DNA from: Bacteroidales bacterium UBA3743 | Lineage (GTDB): Bacteria; Bacteroidota; Bacteroidia; Bacteroidales; Paludibacteraceae | Assembly: GCA_002371265.1 (NCBI GenBank) | Contig: DFGT01000023.1 | Span: 44,510-108,509 of the forward strand | DNA: 64,000 nucleotides | Reading direction: 5' to 3' | In this document: positions 18,186 through 26,679 of the stretch, one piece after another | How positions within the stretch are numbered: position 1 is the stretch's first letter | Layout: every line of letters starts with the position of its first letter | The notes under the pieces: generated by a model | What the model was told of the DNA's origin: nothing | What the model saw: the letters and a program-made list of their open reading frames with translations, nothing else | Databases searched by the model: none | Program-made: the position numbers and the translations under genes

Positions 18186-19237
18186 TTGTATTCCTCTTTA
18201 CTTAACTCCTGATCAATCATCGCCTTATAGTTAGGCAAAGCGGCATTAAATTTCTTGATAGCCTCGTCTAGAGACATATCAGATGTAGATGCACCAGCAG
18301 CATTCACATGTCCGCCTCCATCAAACAATTCTGCCGCAATGTCGTTTACCCTCACATCGCCACGTGAACGAAGAGAGATCTTGACTTTGCCATCCTCCTC
18401 CTTGAAGAATGCAGACAAAACGACTCCCTTGATAGACAACGGAATATTCACGAATCCCTCAGAATCACCCTTCTGATAGTTGAAACGTGTAAGCTCTTCT
18501 TGCGTAAGAGACATGACACTGACACCCATCTTCTCGTCGACAATCATCTTCTCACTCAAAGCATAACCCTCTAGCTTCAAACGACTTACCGAGAAATTAC
18601 TGTTGATTCTGCGGTAGATATAATCCTTGTCTATTTCCTTCTTAAGCAACTCCGAAATAATTGTATATATTTCAGGAGAATTTGAATTATATGTGAAAGC
18701 TCCGGTGTCTGTCATCATACCTGTGTAGACACACGTTGCAATTTTCTTCTCTATCTCAGGAGCATATCCCATTCTACAGATAAGACGGAATATCATCTCC
18801 GACGTAGACGAGATATTAGGATAAGATATGATTACATCAGCGAAATTTCCAGGATTAGTGTGATGGTCGATCATCACTTTCTGAGCCTTCGCATCAGCAA
18901 CGTCTATACCCATGGCATCAATTCTCGACAAAGTATTGAAATCCAATGCCAAAATCAAATCAGCCTTGACTATCAATTCCTTACAGATCTTTGTCTGATC
19001 TTTGTAAACAAGAATCTCATCTGCTGCAGGAAGCCATTTCAAAAAACCTGGCATTTCATTTGGAACAATCACTACTGCTCCTTTACCAAGTTGACGCAAG
19101 AAATGGCATATTGCCAATGATGAACCAATTGCGTCGCCATCTGGAGATACATGTGTTGTGATAACCACGTTCTCTGCGTCCAAAATCCTTTCTTTCGCTG
19201 CTTGAATAAGCGCCTCGTCAATAATTTTAGTAATCAT
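18182..19237 (-). CDS. nrnA: DHH/DHHA1 phosphoesterase: oligoribonuclease / pAp phosphatase
   Basis: NrnA degrades nano-RNAs (2-5 nt) and dephosphorylates 3'-phosphoadenosine 5'-phosphate. The DHH domain has TTHVSPDGDAIGSSLA (metal-binding His/Asp), LALDFNTLSRID, and the signature IDHHTNPG. The C-terminal DHHA1 domain ends with the substrate-binding GGGHVNAAGAS. Length 351 aa is standard. It heads a three-gene operon with two FKBP-like lipoproteins; the linkage to lipoproteins is conserved in Bacteroidales but functionally unexplained. Confidence 0.93.
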   Translation of the reverse strand: MITKIIDEALIQAAKERILDAENVVITTHVSPDGDAIGSSLAICHFLRQLGKGAVVIVPNEMPGFLKWLPAADEILVYKDQTKICKELIVKADLILALDFNTLSRIDAMGIDVADAKAQKVMIDHHTNPGNFADVIISYPNISSTSEMIFRLICRMGYAPEIEKKIATCVYTGMMTDTGAFTYNSNSPEIYTIISELLKKEIDKDYIYRRINSNFSVSRLKLEGYALSEKMIVDEKMGVSVMSLTQEELTRFNYQKGDSEGFVNIPLSIKGVVLSAFFKEEDGKVKISLRSRGDVRVNDIAAELFDGGGHVNAAGASTSDMSLDEAIKKFNAALPNYKAMIDQELSKEEYK

Positions 19238-19335
19238 ATTACCCCCTTTTTACGAGTGCAAAATTAATAAAATATTCGCAATGTTTGACAACATCAATAT
19301 TAATATATTTAACACAATCAGTCTTCAGACTTCGT

Positions 19336-20577
19336 TTACCGCCTTACTCCATATCTCCACATCCATGATCCTGACCGTAACATCAGCGACAACATGATTG
19401 GATAGAATGCTGGATGAAAACTCTGCAAACATGTATGCTTTGTGAAATAGTCGTTGTCCACCCAAATCCATATATCTGATACCATCGCCATAAGCAATGC
19501 TATTGACACTGAAACAAATGCAAAAATATGAAAATATTTTAATGCAGGTCTGAATCTCTTCACTAAACAAAGCACTGGACATAGCAGATACAATGGACTG
19601 AAAAACAAAATATTATAATTTGGGAACACACAGGCATGTTCTGATATGAACGATAAGAAGAAGACTAAAATTCCCAAGATTCCATACAAAGAATAGAACG
19701 CTGAGTCAAACCATATATAATCGTCTTTCTTGCGTCTGTAATAAAATATAGTATGAGCTACAACCAATAGGAACATCACCCAAAACACAATGTTCGGAGT
19801 AAACAATGTCCATTGACATTTGCTTGTAATCTCTGATCTTTGCAAAAATTTGTCACTTGTCACTAATGGTCTGCGGTTGCCCAACGAATCCACTATCTCA
19901 GCTCGTGTAAACACATCGTGCATGTGCACAGGCTCAAACATACGCAGCGAGTCCGACATGTTGCGGTCGGTCGGTTCTCCAAGACATATATATATGCCGA
20001 AATTGAACCATGGCGAATTGCTCAGCCTTTCCCCTATATTCTGACGGTAAGACTGCGCTGTCAACGTATCGTCTGTGAAATGATAATCTATGGTTCCGTT
20101 GACACATTTCTCTAACATCAGACGTGGACGTGTGGCACAATTGTCGAAAAAGAAACTATACCTGTATACACAATTTTCCGGCCTTTCGTTCTCCTGCAAA
20201 GCTTTATCCAAACGGTCAACCTCTTCGTCTGTCAAATTCAACACTGCTTCTCTGACTGAAACTTTCTTATAATGAACAGCCTCACGAAAAGAATTGATAA
20301 ATCTTTGAGAACCAACCATGTAATCGGTCCTACCCAATACAAAATTATATACGAATTTTGTATAGTCGCCAAAACTGAACAGTCCGTAGTTGTATATCCA
20401 ATCACAATCTAGCGAATCATTTTTTATTCTTAAAGCAGAATGTCCCCACGCTGTATAAACAGCCTTCTCTGTCTGGTAGTGAGTCACCAAACTGAAAACA
20501 GATTTTTCTGCATGAGTTGTCAACGACATCACCGTCAACAACATGGTAATCAAATATTTGATATATTTATTTGGCAT
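19336..20577 (-). CDS. DUF4105 membrane protein with periplasmic domain
   Basis: I place the start at the Met at 20577, which gives a signal/first membrane segment (KYIKYLITMLLTVMSLTTHA). The N-terminal two thirds is a DUF4105 domain, predicted exported (WGHSALRIKN, YNYGLFSFGDYTKFVYNFVLGRTDYMVG, FDNCATRPR), with the His/Cys pattern expected of an NlpC-like peptidase fold. The last ~140 residues hold about five membrane helices. The family is common in Bacteroidales and of unknown function. It lies 45 nt downstream of maf and is probably co-transcribed. Confidence 0.85.
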   Translation of the reverse strand: MPNKYIKYLITMLLTVMSLTTHAEKSVFSLVTHYQTEKAVYTAWGHSALRIKNDSLDCDWIYNYGLFSFGDYTKFVYNFVLGRTDYMVGSQRFINSFREAVHYKKVSVREAVLNLTDEEVDRLDKALQENERPENCVYRYSFFFDNCATRPRLMLEKCVNGTIDYHFTDDTLTAQSYRQNIGERLSNSPWFNFGIYICLGEPTDRNMSDSLRMFEPVHMHDVFTRAEIVDSLGNRRPLVTSDKFLQRSEITSKCQWTLFTPNIVFWVMFLLVVAHTIFYYRRKKDDYIWFDSAFYSLYGILGILVFFLSFISEHACVFPNYNILFFSPLYLLCPVLCLVKRFRPALKYFHIFAFVSVSIALLMAMVSDIWIWVDNDYFTKHTCLQSFHPAFYPIMLSLMLRSGSWMWRYGVRR

Positions 20578-20622
20578 ATAGTCTAGCATATAATACTTTA
20601 CCGGCATAAAGCCAGTACGTCA

Positions 20623-21204
20623 TCATTTTCCTACAAATTTATTTATCTCTGTATATAGACGCTGCAACGGAAGCCCCATTATATTATAGAAACTGCCCTC
20701 TATAGACACCACTCCAATATAACCGATCCACTCCTGCACACCGTATGCTCCAGCCTTGTCAAATGGTTTGTAGTGATCCACATAATACTCTATCTCCTCG
20801 TCTTTCAAACGAGCAAATGTCACATACGAGACTGCATAAAACGGATGAGACTTCTCTTTGGTTCGCAAACAGCAACCAGTGAACACAGCGTGAGTGTTGC
20901 CGGAAAAATCCTTCAGCATCTGAATTGCCTCTGCCCTATCCTTTGGCTTGCCATACACCTTACCGTCAAACCATACTATAGTGTCGGCGGCAATAACTAT
21001 CGTATTGTCGTCCATCTTCGGCAACATGCTGTCTGCTTTTTTAGAAGCTATATACATCGGTATCTCGCCCCCCAACAATGTATCAGGATAACTCTCGTCG
21101 TCAGTCAACGGCGATGCACATTCAAAATTCAACTCCAACCCCTTCAACAGCTCTCTGCGTCGTGGCGACGTAGACGCTAAAATCACTTTGTAATTTTCTA
21201 ACAT
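20623..21204 (-). CDS. maf: Maf-like nucleoside triphosphate pyrophosphatase
   Basis: Maf proteins hydrolyse non-canonical or modified NTPs (dTTP/UTP or m7GTP type) to the monophosphate. The start at 21204 gives the canonical beginning MLENYKVILASTSPRRRELL, which is the substrate loop. Other motifs are ADTIVWFDGKVYGKP and the FTGC segment. The C-terminal VVSIEGSFYNIMGLPL matches the family. Length 193 aa is typical. The type (YhdE or YceF) is not clear from motifs alone; the DTIVWFDG form suggests the dTTP/UTP-cleaving branch. Confidence 0.92.
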   Translation of the reverse strand: MLENYKVILASTSPRRRELLKGLELNFECASPLTDDESYPDTLLGGEIPMYIASKKADSMLPKMDDNTIVIAADTIVWFDGKVYGKPKDRAEAIQMLKDFSGNTHAVFTGCCLRTKEKSHPFYAVSYVTFARLKDEEIEYYVDHYKPFDKAGAYGVQEWIGYIGVVSIEGSFYNIMGLPLQRLYTEINKFVGK

Positions 21205-21281
21205 TGTATTTTGTATCACTTTATTATGCAAAGAAAACTGAAAAAATTGAATTTATAATTACACATTTAAAAAATTGAATA

Positions 21282-21289
21282 TAAATTTG
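21282..21289 (+). promoter_or_regulatory. -7 box for the VC0807-like gene
   Basis: TAAATTTG, 19 nt before the ATG at 21308. Confidence 0.45.
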
Positions 21290-21307
21290 CATAAAAAGAA
21301 CTAAAAA

Positions 21308-22066
21308 ATGGCGAATAACAACGAAAACAAGAAAAATAAGCAGAGTCTCAACGATATGCTGATGAACATTCTGTTCAACATCGTGATTCCGGTAATGATC
21401 CTGAAAAAGGTGCCTGAACACTGGGATAATGAAAATGCAGCGGTCGTGGCTCTTTGCGTCGCCTTATCTTTTCCTATAGGATTTTTCATTTTTGACTATA
21501 TAAAGACTAAGAAAAGCAATTTCATCTCTATCCTTGGATTCATATCTGTCCTGTTGACGGGAGTGATTGGTATTTTTCAGATTCCAAACGAGTATCTCGC
21601 CATCAAAGAGGCTTCAGTGCCGTTTATCATAATGATTGTTTGCCTGGTGTCTTTAATCACCCCATTCCCAGTGGTAGAGAAACTTGTTTACAACGACGCT
21701 GTATTCAATAAAGATCTAATCAACAACAAATTAGAAGAGAACAACAACTCTGATCAGATGCACAAAGTGATGAGAAATTCAACTCTGATTGTCGCCGCAT
21801 CGTTCCTTCTATCCACAATTCTAAACTATACACTTGCAAAAAAAATCGTGGTGAGCGACCCTATTACCCAAGCCGCACAGCGAACTCAGGAAATCGGCGA
21901 CCTCACTTTCTGGAGCTACATATTTATCGCTCTTCCTTGTACAATCGTCATGGGAATAGCCATATATTATATAGTGACAAAAATCTCAAAATTGACCGGA
22001 CTAAAAACAGAGGAGATGCTCAACGGCGATTTTGAAACCGAAGAAAAAACAACAAATGACAAATAA
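21308..22066 (+). CDS. VC0807-like multi-pass membrane protein
   Basis: A 252-residue inner-membrane protein with about six hydrophobic segments (near 20-35, 45-65, 72-92, 102-122, 160-178, 198-222) and a charged tail. The early LFNIVIPVMILKK and SFPIGFFIFDYIKTKKSNFISILGFISVLLTG stretches resemble the VC0807 family, which has no known function (possibly transport or lipid-related). No catalytic residues stand out. It is transcribed divergently from maf and ends at a perfect hairpin 3 nt beyond the stop, before murF-alr. Confidence 0.7.
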   Translation: MANNNENKKNKQSLNDMLMNILFNIVIPVMILKKVPEHWDNENAAVVALCVALSFPIGFFIFDYIKTKKSNFISILGFISVLLTGVIGIFQIPNEYLAIKEASVPFIIMIVCLVSLITPFPVVEKLVYNDAVFNKDLINNKLEENNNSDQMHKVMRNSTLIVAASFLLSTILNYTLAKKIVVSDPITQAAQRTQEIGDLTFWSYIFIALPCTIVMGIAIYYIVTKISKLTGLKTEEMLNGDFETEEKTTNDK

Positions 22067-22071
22067 TTGGT

Positions 22072-22096
22072 AGAGACGTCGTAATACGACGTCTCT
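22072..22096 (+). terminator. Hairpin between the membrane protein and murF-alr
   Basis: AGAGACGTCGTA / TACGACGTCTCT is a perfect 12-bp stem with a one-base loop. The T run is weak, so it may be a partial terminator. Confidence 0.6.
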
Positions 22097-22121
22097 CATT
22101 AATTTTATACAAAGGACAACA

Positions 22122-24605
22122 ATGGCTAATACACTTACTGCAAAAGAAATAGCAAGCATCACCAATGGAAAACTAATCGGTGATGGAAACAATATAATCA
22201 GCAGATTATCAACTGATTCTCGTACACTTTCTTGGGAAAACGAAACCCTTTTCGTGGCTATAAAGACTCCCAAACGTGACGGACATTCATTCATTCCACA
22301 GCTCATCAACCGAGGAGTAAAAAGTTTCTTGATCACGGATGCATCCATTGTCAACAGCGACGAGGCTTACGTATCATCTGTTGATTTCATCCTTGTCGAC
22401 GACGCAATCTCCGCTCTCGACAAATTAGCCAAATTCAAACGCAACCAGACCAAAGCTACTGTGGTTGGAATCACAGGCAGCAACGGAAAAACAATAGTCA
22501 AGGAATGGCTTGCCCAACTGCTTTCCACAGAGAAAAAAGTGGTGAGATCACCACGTAGTTTCAATTCTAAAATCGGAGTGCCTCTATCTGTGTGGGGATG
22601 TGAAAAAGATTGCGACTACGCTATCTTCGAGGCTGGAATTTCAGAACCAGGAGAAATGCAAGCTTTACATGAGATTATCCGTCCTAATATCGGAATTTTC
22701 ACACATTTAGGCGAAGCTCACAGTGAGAATTTCAGCAGTGAAAGAAGCAAATGTTTGGAGAAAATCAAGCTGTTTGAAGGATGTGACAAGATAATCTACA
22801 ATGCCGACAACCGTCTGGTAGACATCTGTATGTCGGGAGCTTTCGACGCAGATAAACTAATTCGTTTTGGAGAGTCGGACAACGCTGATGTCAAAGTTGA
22901 AAAGATAGAATCATGCGGAGCCAACACAACAATCTCTTATTGCTATAAGAATAAAAAAGAGTCGATCATAGTACCGTTTACAGATAAAGGAGAAATTGAG
23001 AATGCCCTATCCTGCCTCACTTTCCTTCTTTTGATTGGTGAAAATGCAAACGCAATCAAGACAAAGATGTCCAAATTGGAGAATATTGCGATGCGTCTGG
23101 CTATCAAACAGGCTGAAAACGAATGTATTATCGTCGACGACAGCTACCAGCTCGACCTTGGTTCACTTACACCAGCAATCGATTATGTAGTGAATGTGGC
23201 AGCCGGACGAAAACTGAAATCTGCAATCATCCTGTCCGATTTCCCAGGCGTGGCAGAAAACGAAAACGGATTATATAAAGAGTTGGCCCTCTTGGTCAGC
23301 CAAAAACATATCGACCGCTTCATCGGTGTAGGTGCCACACTCTGCAAATACAAATCGTTATTCGACAACAACATACAGACAGAGTTTTACACATCAAAAG
23401 ATGAATTCCTCTCGTCGATCACCAATAAGATACATTTTAAGAAAGAGGCAATCCTGATCAAGGGTGCAAGAAGCTTCCACTTTGAGGATATAGAGGAGCA
23501 ACTTAGCGAGCGTATCCATGAGACACGTCTGGAAGTAAACCTTTCCGCACTCGCACGCAATTTCCACTATTTCCGCAGCCATTTGAAGAAAGATACAAAG
23601 ATGGTAAGTATGGTGAAAGCCAATGCCTACGGAACTGGAGACATCGAGGTGTCAAGATGTTTGGTGGCGGAAGGAGTTGATTATCTTGCAGTTGCAGTAG
23701 CCGACGAAGGTGTGATGCTTCGTAAAGCAGGCATCGACACCCCTATCATCGTGATGAATCCAGAGAGAAACAGTTTCGCCAAGATGTTTGAATATAATCT
23801 TGAGCCAGAAATCTACAACTTCTCAATCGCCAAACAGATGATCGCAGATGCGGAGAAACGTGGAGAACGAGATTTCCCATTCCATCTTAAACTGGACACT
23901 GGCATGCACCGTCTTGGATTTGAAAAAAAGGATCTGCCAGAGTTAATCGCTCTGCTCAAATCACAGAACAGCATCCGTCCAAAATCAGTTTTCTCACATT
24001 TGGTAGGTTCTGACAGTGTTCAATTCGACGATTTCACACTGCATCAGATAGCATTGTTTGAGGAGATGACAACTGTTTTGAAGGCAGAATTCCCAAATAT
24101 ACTCCGCCACATACTTAACTCAGCCGGCATCGAGAGATTCAGCCAATATCAGTTTGATATGGTGCGACTTGGAATCGGACACTACGGTTTCTCAGGCATC
24201 GAAGGAAAGACACTTGAGGAAGTCTGCACATTGAAAACCAAGATTCTGAACATCCGTGATGTAAAGAAAGGCGAAACAATCGGTTACGGACGTCAGGGAG
24301 TGACAGAGAGAGACTCGAAGATTGGAGTGATCGGTTTAGGTTATGCAGACGGATTAGACAGAGGACTCGGATGCGGAGTCGGAGAAGTGGTGGTGAGAGG
24401 CAAGAAAGCCAAGATCATCGGCAGAGTCTGCATGGATGTATGCATGATCGACCTTACAGGTATAGACGCAATAGAAGGTGATGATGTGATAGTATTCGGC
24501 CCTGAAAATCCAATAGAAGGCGTTGCAGCCAAACTAAACACAATATCATATGAAGTGTTGACAGGAGTCAACAACAGAGTGCAGAGGATATATGTGAGGG
24601 AATAA
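22122..24605 (+). CDS. murF-alr: Bifunctional MurF ligase / alanine racemase fusion
   Basis: This joins two steps of the D-Ala branch of peptidoglycan synthesis. Residues ~1-460 are MurF-like (UDP-MurNAc-tripeptide:D-Ala-D-Ala ligase), with the P-loop variant GITGSNGKTIVKEW and FEAGISEPGEM. Residues ~470-827 are a PLP alanine racemase, with LEVNLSALARNFHYFR, the PLP lysine in VKANAYGTG, and the C-terminal catalytic Tyr region GRVCMDVCMIDLT. The fusion is typical of Bacteroidota. In this copy all active-site motifs I can see are intact. The last 15 or so codons are duplicated 1.4 kb downstream (25984-26082). Confidence 0.95.
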   Translation: MANTLTAKEIASITNGKLIGDGNNIISRLSTDSRTLSWENETLFVAIKTPKRDGHSFIPQLINRGVKSFLITDASIVNSDEAYVSSVDFILVDDAISALDKLAKFKRNQTKATVVGITGSNGKTIVKEWLAQLLSTEKKVVRSPRSFNSKIGVPLSVWGCEKDCDYAIFEAGISEPGEMQALHEIIRPNIGIFTHLGEAHSENFSSERSKCLEKIKLFEGCDKIIYNADNRLVDICMSGAFDADKLIRFGESDNADVKVEKIESCGANTTISYCYKNKKESIIVPFTDKGEIENALSCLTFLLLIGENANAIKTKMSKLENIAMRLAIKQAENECIIVDDSYQLDLGSLTPAIDYVVNVAAGRKLKSAIILSDFPGVAENENGLYKELALLVSQKHIDRFIGVGATLCKYKSLFDNNIQTEFYTSKDEFLSSITNKIHFKKEAILIKGARSFHFEDIEEQLSERIHETRLEVNLSALARNFHYFRSHLKKDTKMVSMVKANAYGTGDIEVSRCLVAEGVDYLAVAVADEGVMLRKAGIDTPIIVMNPERNSFAKMFEYNLEPEIYNFSIAKQMIADAEKRGERDFPFHLKLDTGMHRLGFEKKDLPELIALLKSQNSIRPKSVFSHLVGSDSVQFDDFTLHQIALFEEMTTVLKAEFPNILRHILNSAGIERFSQYQFDMVRLGIGHYGFSGIEGKTLEEVCTLKTKILNIRDVKKGETIGYGRQGVTERDSKIGVIGLGYADGLDRGLGCGVGEVVVRGKKAKIIGRVCMDVCMIDLTGIDAIEGDDVIVFGPENPIEGVAAKLNTISYEVLTGVNNRVQRIYVRE

Positions 24606-24655
24606 ATGCAATTATATTGATTACTTGTAGAGACGGGGCATGTCCCCATCTCTAT
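24558..24655 (+). repeat. Left copy of a ~95-bp direct repeat (alr 3' end plus terminator)
   Basis: The segment from TTGACA at 24558 through the terminator is repeated at 25984-26082. The copies share a 12-codon C-terminal coding stretch, stop codon, spacer and terminator stem, and they bracket the Rpn/VapBC islet. Confidence 0.8.
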
Positions 24656-24662
24656 TGTTTTT
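24629..24662 (+). terminator. Intrinsic terminator of murF-alr
   Basis: AGAGACGGGG / CCCCATCTCT stem (one mismatch) followed by TTGTTTTTT. A copy of this terminator accompanies the duplicated gene tail near 26060. Confidence 0.8.
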
Positions 24663-24834
24663 GCGTCTGGAAGACACTATTTGAGTAACCGGAGGGTGCC
24701 GAGCTCGCTACATAGTAGCGAGCGGCACCCACGGCTGTTCTGCACGACTGGCCATGTCTTTCTCGCTCCCGAGAGTGCCACTACACTTCGCTTCGTTCGG
24801 CACTCTCGGTTACTGATATATCGTCTTCCAGACG
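24663..24834. repeat. Two inverted REP-like hairpin units after alr
   Basis: A plus-strand unit (24663-24733) starts GCGTCTGGAAGACAC and carries a stem GGGTGCCG...CTCGCTAC / GTAGCGAGCGGCACCC. A minus-strand unit (24834-24768) starts CGTCTGGAAGACGATATATC and carries a stem CGAGAGTGCC / GGCACTCTCG. The leader and GTAACCG core match the 11-kb cluster while the stems differ in sequence but still pair. Confidence 0.75.
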
Positions 24835-25194
24835 ATCTTGACTAAAACTCCATTCTGCTAAAGATTTAACATCTTCAATGTCAAGATCTAAAAGAGATGA
24901 TATTTCTTCATCACTCTCTCCTATTGATCTTAACCTAAGCACATGCTTCTTAATTTCGTTTGTAAAACCTTCTGTGAAACCTTTTACATACCCTATCGCC
25001 CATCTCTCTGCATAGATATCACCATTTTCCTCACAAACATCCTCAACATAGTCGAAATCCTTGTCATCCATAGATTTACGGAAAGACTCTAAACAAAGAT
25101 TGATCATTTTACGATTCTTCAAAGGAATCGAATAATCTTTTGAACGTTCTGTCAGAACCTCCAAAACCATTTTTTTGAATTTTTCTAATTCCAT
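24781..25194 (-). CDS. Rpn/PD-(D/E)XK-transposase-like C-terminal fragment, tail supplied by a repeat
   Basis: A 137-residue charged helical protein from the ATG at 25194. The part around residues 70-115 (AIGYVKGFTEGF..., then SIGESDEEISSLLDLDIEDVKSL) resembles the C-terminal region of Bacteroidota Rpn-type/PD-(D/E)XK transposase-like proteins. The nuclease core is absent, so it may be a truncated derivative or an independent small protein. The final ~18 residues (from about QDRLEDD) and the stop codon are encoded by the REP-like unit that overlaps its 3' end, which shows that the repeat landed in the gene. No function can be assigned. Confidence 0.55.
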   Translation of the reverse strand: MELEKFKKMVLEVLTERSKDYSIPLKNRKMINLCLESFRKSMDDKDFDYVEDVCEENGDIYAERWAIGYVKGFTEGFTNEIKKHVLRLRSIGESDEEISSLLDLDIEDVKSLAEWSFSQDRLEDDISVTESAERSEV

Positions 25195-25242
25195 ACTGTT
25201 ATAAATTTTAATTAATAGCATTCATACAAGATAGTTGTCCAA

Positions 25243-25655
25243 CTATCTTATTATCCAATTCTCTATTTCTATGTTTCTTAGATTTATAAAATCAGAGACA
25301 TTTTCTGTTACTAGGACATACTTATTTACGATGGCAGTTGCCCCAATCAACAAATCAAAATTGTCATCAGCAGGAGTTCCCATCAATTGTAATCTAGTCT
25401 TTTCTTCTGCAAAAACATCTAAAGCAGAATCAATCGAAACCACATCTATAGCATTAATGAAAGCATCTAAATCTTGAGGAGGAAAATTTCTTCCTTTTCT
25501 TCTCATAAGTTCAGCACCATACTTTAGTTCTGCTACTGTAATTGAGGAAATGCAACAATTATCTAATCCTACACTTTCGATTCTTTCATCTATTTCATAT
25601 TTGCCTCTAAGGAAAAAAACACAGACATTCGTATCTAAAGAAATTTTCTATTCAT
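25243..25655 (-). pseudogene. vapC: Frameshifted PIN-domain toxin (VapC-like)
   Basis: The ATG at 25655 overlaps the antitoxin stop (ATGAATAG), the usual vapBC arrangement. It codes MNRKFL and then hits TAG. Shifting one base restores the classic PIN start LLDTNVCVFFLRGKYE and continues through SSITVAELKYG to the C-terminal NFDLLIGATA...LVTENVSDF. All PIN acidic positions (D in LDTN, E in AEL, D in NFD, N/D near the end) are present once the frame is corrected. A single T is missing within the CTTTTAGA expected at 25635-25645. This is either a real inactivating deletion or a sequencing error; an internal ATG at 25506 opens only the C-terminal half. VapC toxins are RNases. Confidence 0.75.
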
Positions 25656-25905
25656 ACGCTTCTTCAAAATCATTCTTAAACGTCCTTGATGATTTCAAAG
25701 CCTTTATGATTTCTTCGTCAGATATGGAATCGTCTTTCCAAATTCCACAAAACTCACTCGCACTGTGCTTCCTACTTGAGCCTTTCTTCAATTTCGTAAG
25801 CATCTCCGTTAAGACACTAATGACAGATTCAGACTTGCTTGATAAAGCTTCTGTATTGATTTCTGCCAACAATGATTTTCTGATTTCTAATTCTAATGTT
25901 GTCAT
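25648..25905 (-). CDS. VapB-like antitoxin
   Basis: An ~85-residue protein starting at ATG 25905. A GTG at 25929 is also in frame but falls on the -7 box, so it cannot be the start. The N-terminus (MTTLELEIRKSLLAEINTEA) is an amphipathic helical segment as in short Bacteroidota antitoxins partnered with PIN toxins. The C-terminus is charged (SDEEIIKALKSSRTFKNDFEEAYE) and would wrap the toxin. It overlaps the toxin start by 8 nt. Co-occurrence with the PIN gene is the main basis for the call; the DNA-binding domain type is not clear. Confidence 0.7.
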   Translation of the reverse strand: MTTLELEIRKSLLAEINTEALSSKSESVISVLTEMLTKLKKGSSRKHSASEFCGIWKDDSISDEEIIKALKSSRTFKNDFEEAYE

Positions 25906-25928
25906 AATCCTATTTTTTTGATTTTTCA

Positions 25929-25936
25929 CAAAGATA
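25929..25936 (-). promoter_or_regulatory. -7 box for the vapBC pair
   Basis: Minus-strand TATCTTTG 24 nt before the ATG at 25905; it decides between the two possible antitoxin starts. Confidence 0.5.
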
Positions 25937-25983
25937 ATACTTTTTACAAAATCTCAATCTACAAATTTGATTTTTTCATCAAA

Positions 25984-26082
25984 TTGACAACGGAGTCAAC
26001 AACCGAGTGCAGAGGATATATGTGAGGGAATAAAAATCAAATATATTGATTCACACGTAGAGACGGGGATTGTCCCCGTCTT
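25984..26082 (+). pseudogene. Duplicated 3' end of alr with its terminator
   Basis: Codes V-N-N-R-V-Q-R-I-Y-V-R-E-stop exactly as the end of murF-alr, followed by the same TATATTGATT spacer and AGACGGGG hairpin. The one coding difference is synonymous (CGA for AGA). No upstream part of the gene is present, so this is a tail fragment; it marks the right edge of the Rpn/VapBC islet. Confidence 0.8.
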
Positions 26083-26087
26083 TTTTG

Positions 26088-26232
26088 ATCCCGAGAGTGC
26101 CACTTCACTTCGTTTCGTTCGGCTCTCCCGGTTGCAGATATATCGTCCACTGCTTTGTCTCTCTCCCCGAGAGTGCCACTTCACTTCGTTTCGTTCGGCT
26201 CTCCCGGTTACGGATATATCGTCTTCCAGACG
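26088..26232 (-). repeat. Two REP-like units in tandem (minus strand)
   Basis: Units at about 26232-26165 and 26150-26088 read (GTCTGGAAGAC)GATATATCNGNAACCGGGAGAGCCGAACGAAACG, with a stem between GAGAGCC-type and GGCACTCTC-type arms. They share leader and core with the 11-kb and 63-kb clusters. The second unit is truncated at its leader. Confidence 0.7.
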
Positions 26233-26375
26233 AATATATTTCCACAATAATAAAAAAAACGCAGCAATGCTGCGTCTCTACATGATATGCCATTATATGA
26301 TATGTCATTTGTCGGATTTTACCCTAAATAATGGACTATACCGACAATTATGCATTATGAATTGTGCATTATGAA

Positions 26376-26582
26376 TTAATACTTAATCTTATGTCTGTTT
26401 GCACGCTTTTTGCGATACTCCTCTTTCATCTTTGCGGCACCTGATCCATGAGTGCCCTTCTGATAAGTAGTCTTCTTGGCTTTTGTCTTCACTTTATCAG
26501 ACTTCTGATTCTTGTTGTCGTCAGAAGCCTTCTTCTTGAAGACCATGCCATTCAATATGATATCTTCGATTGATCCGCTCAT
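26376..26582 (-). CDS. Small very basic protein, function unknown
   Basis: A 68-residue protein with a short ordered N-terminus (MSGSIEDIILNGMVFKKK) and a Lys/Arg-rich, probably disordered remainder (KTKAKKTTYQKGTHGSGAAKMK). No signal peptide. The composition suggests binding to nucleic acid or ribosome; this is inference. The intact ATG and the contrast with the surrounding repeat DNA support it as a gene. Confidence 0.6.
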   Translation of the reverse strand: MSGSIEDIILNGMVFKKKASDDNKNQKSDKVKTKAKKTTYQKGTHGSGAAKMKEEYRKKRANRHKIKY

Positions 26583-26642
26583 AATCTAATTTTTATAATT
26601 ATAATTTTAGACGCCCGTCACGTGTGGAACATAACCCATTAT

Positions 26643-26666
26643 AAAGACGCACGACCGTGCGTCTCT
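26643..26666 (-). terminator. Hairpin downstream of lepA
   Basis: AGACGCACG / CGTGCGTCT stem just after the lepA stop; on the minus strand it runs into TTTATAAT. Confidence 0.5.
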
Positions 26667-26679
26667 ACGGAATCGGAAA

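Noticed and set aside
24558..26082. Classical attL/attR sites of an integrative element
   Set aside because: The repeat is long and imperfect, and no integrase, excisionase or tRNA target is present; recombination with a foreign alr end fits better.
25996..26308. Small ORFs around the repeats at 26 kb
   Set aside because: They are made of hairpin-repeat sequence and have no independent start signals.
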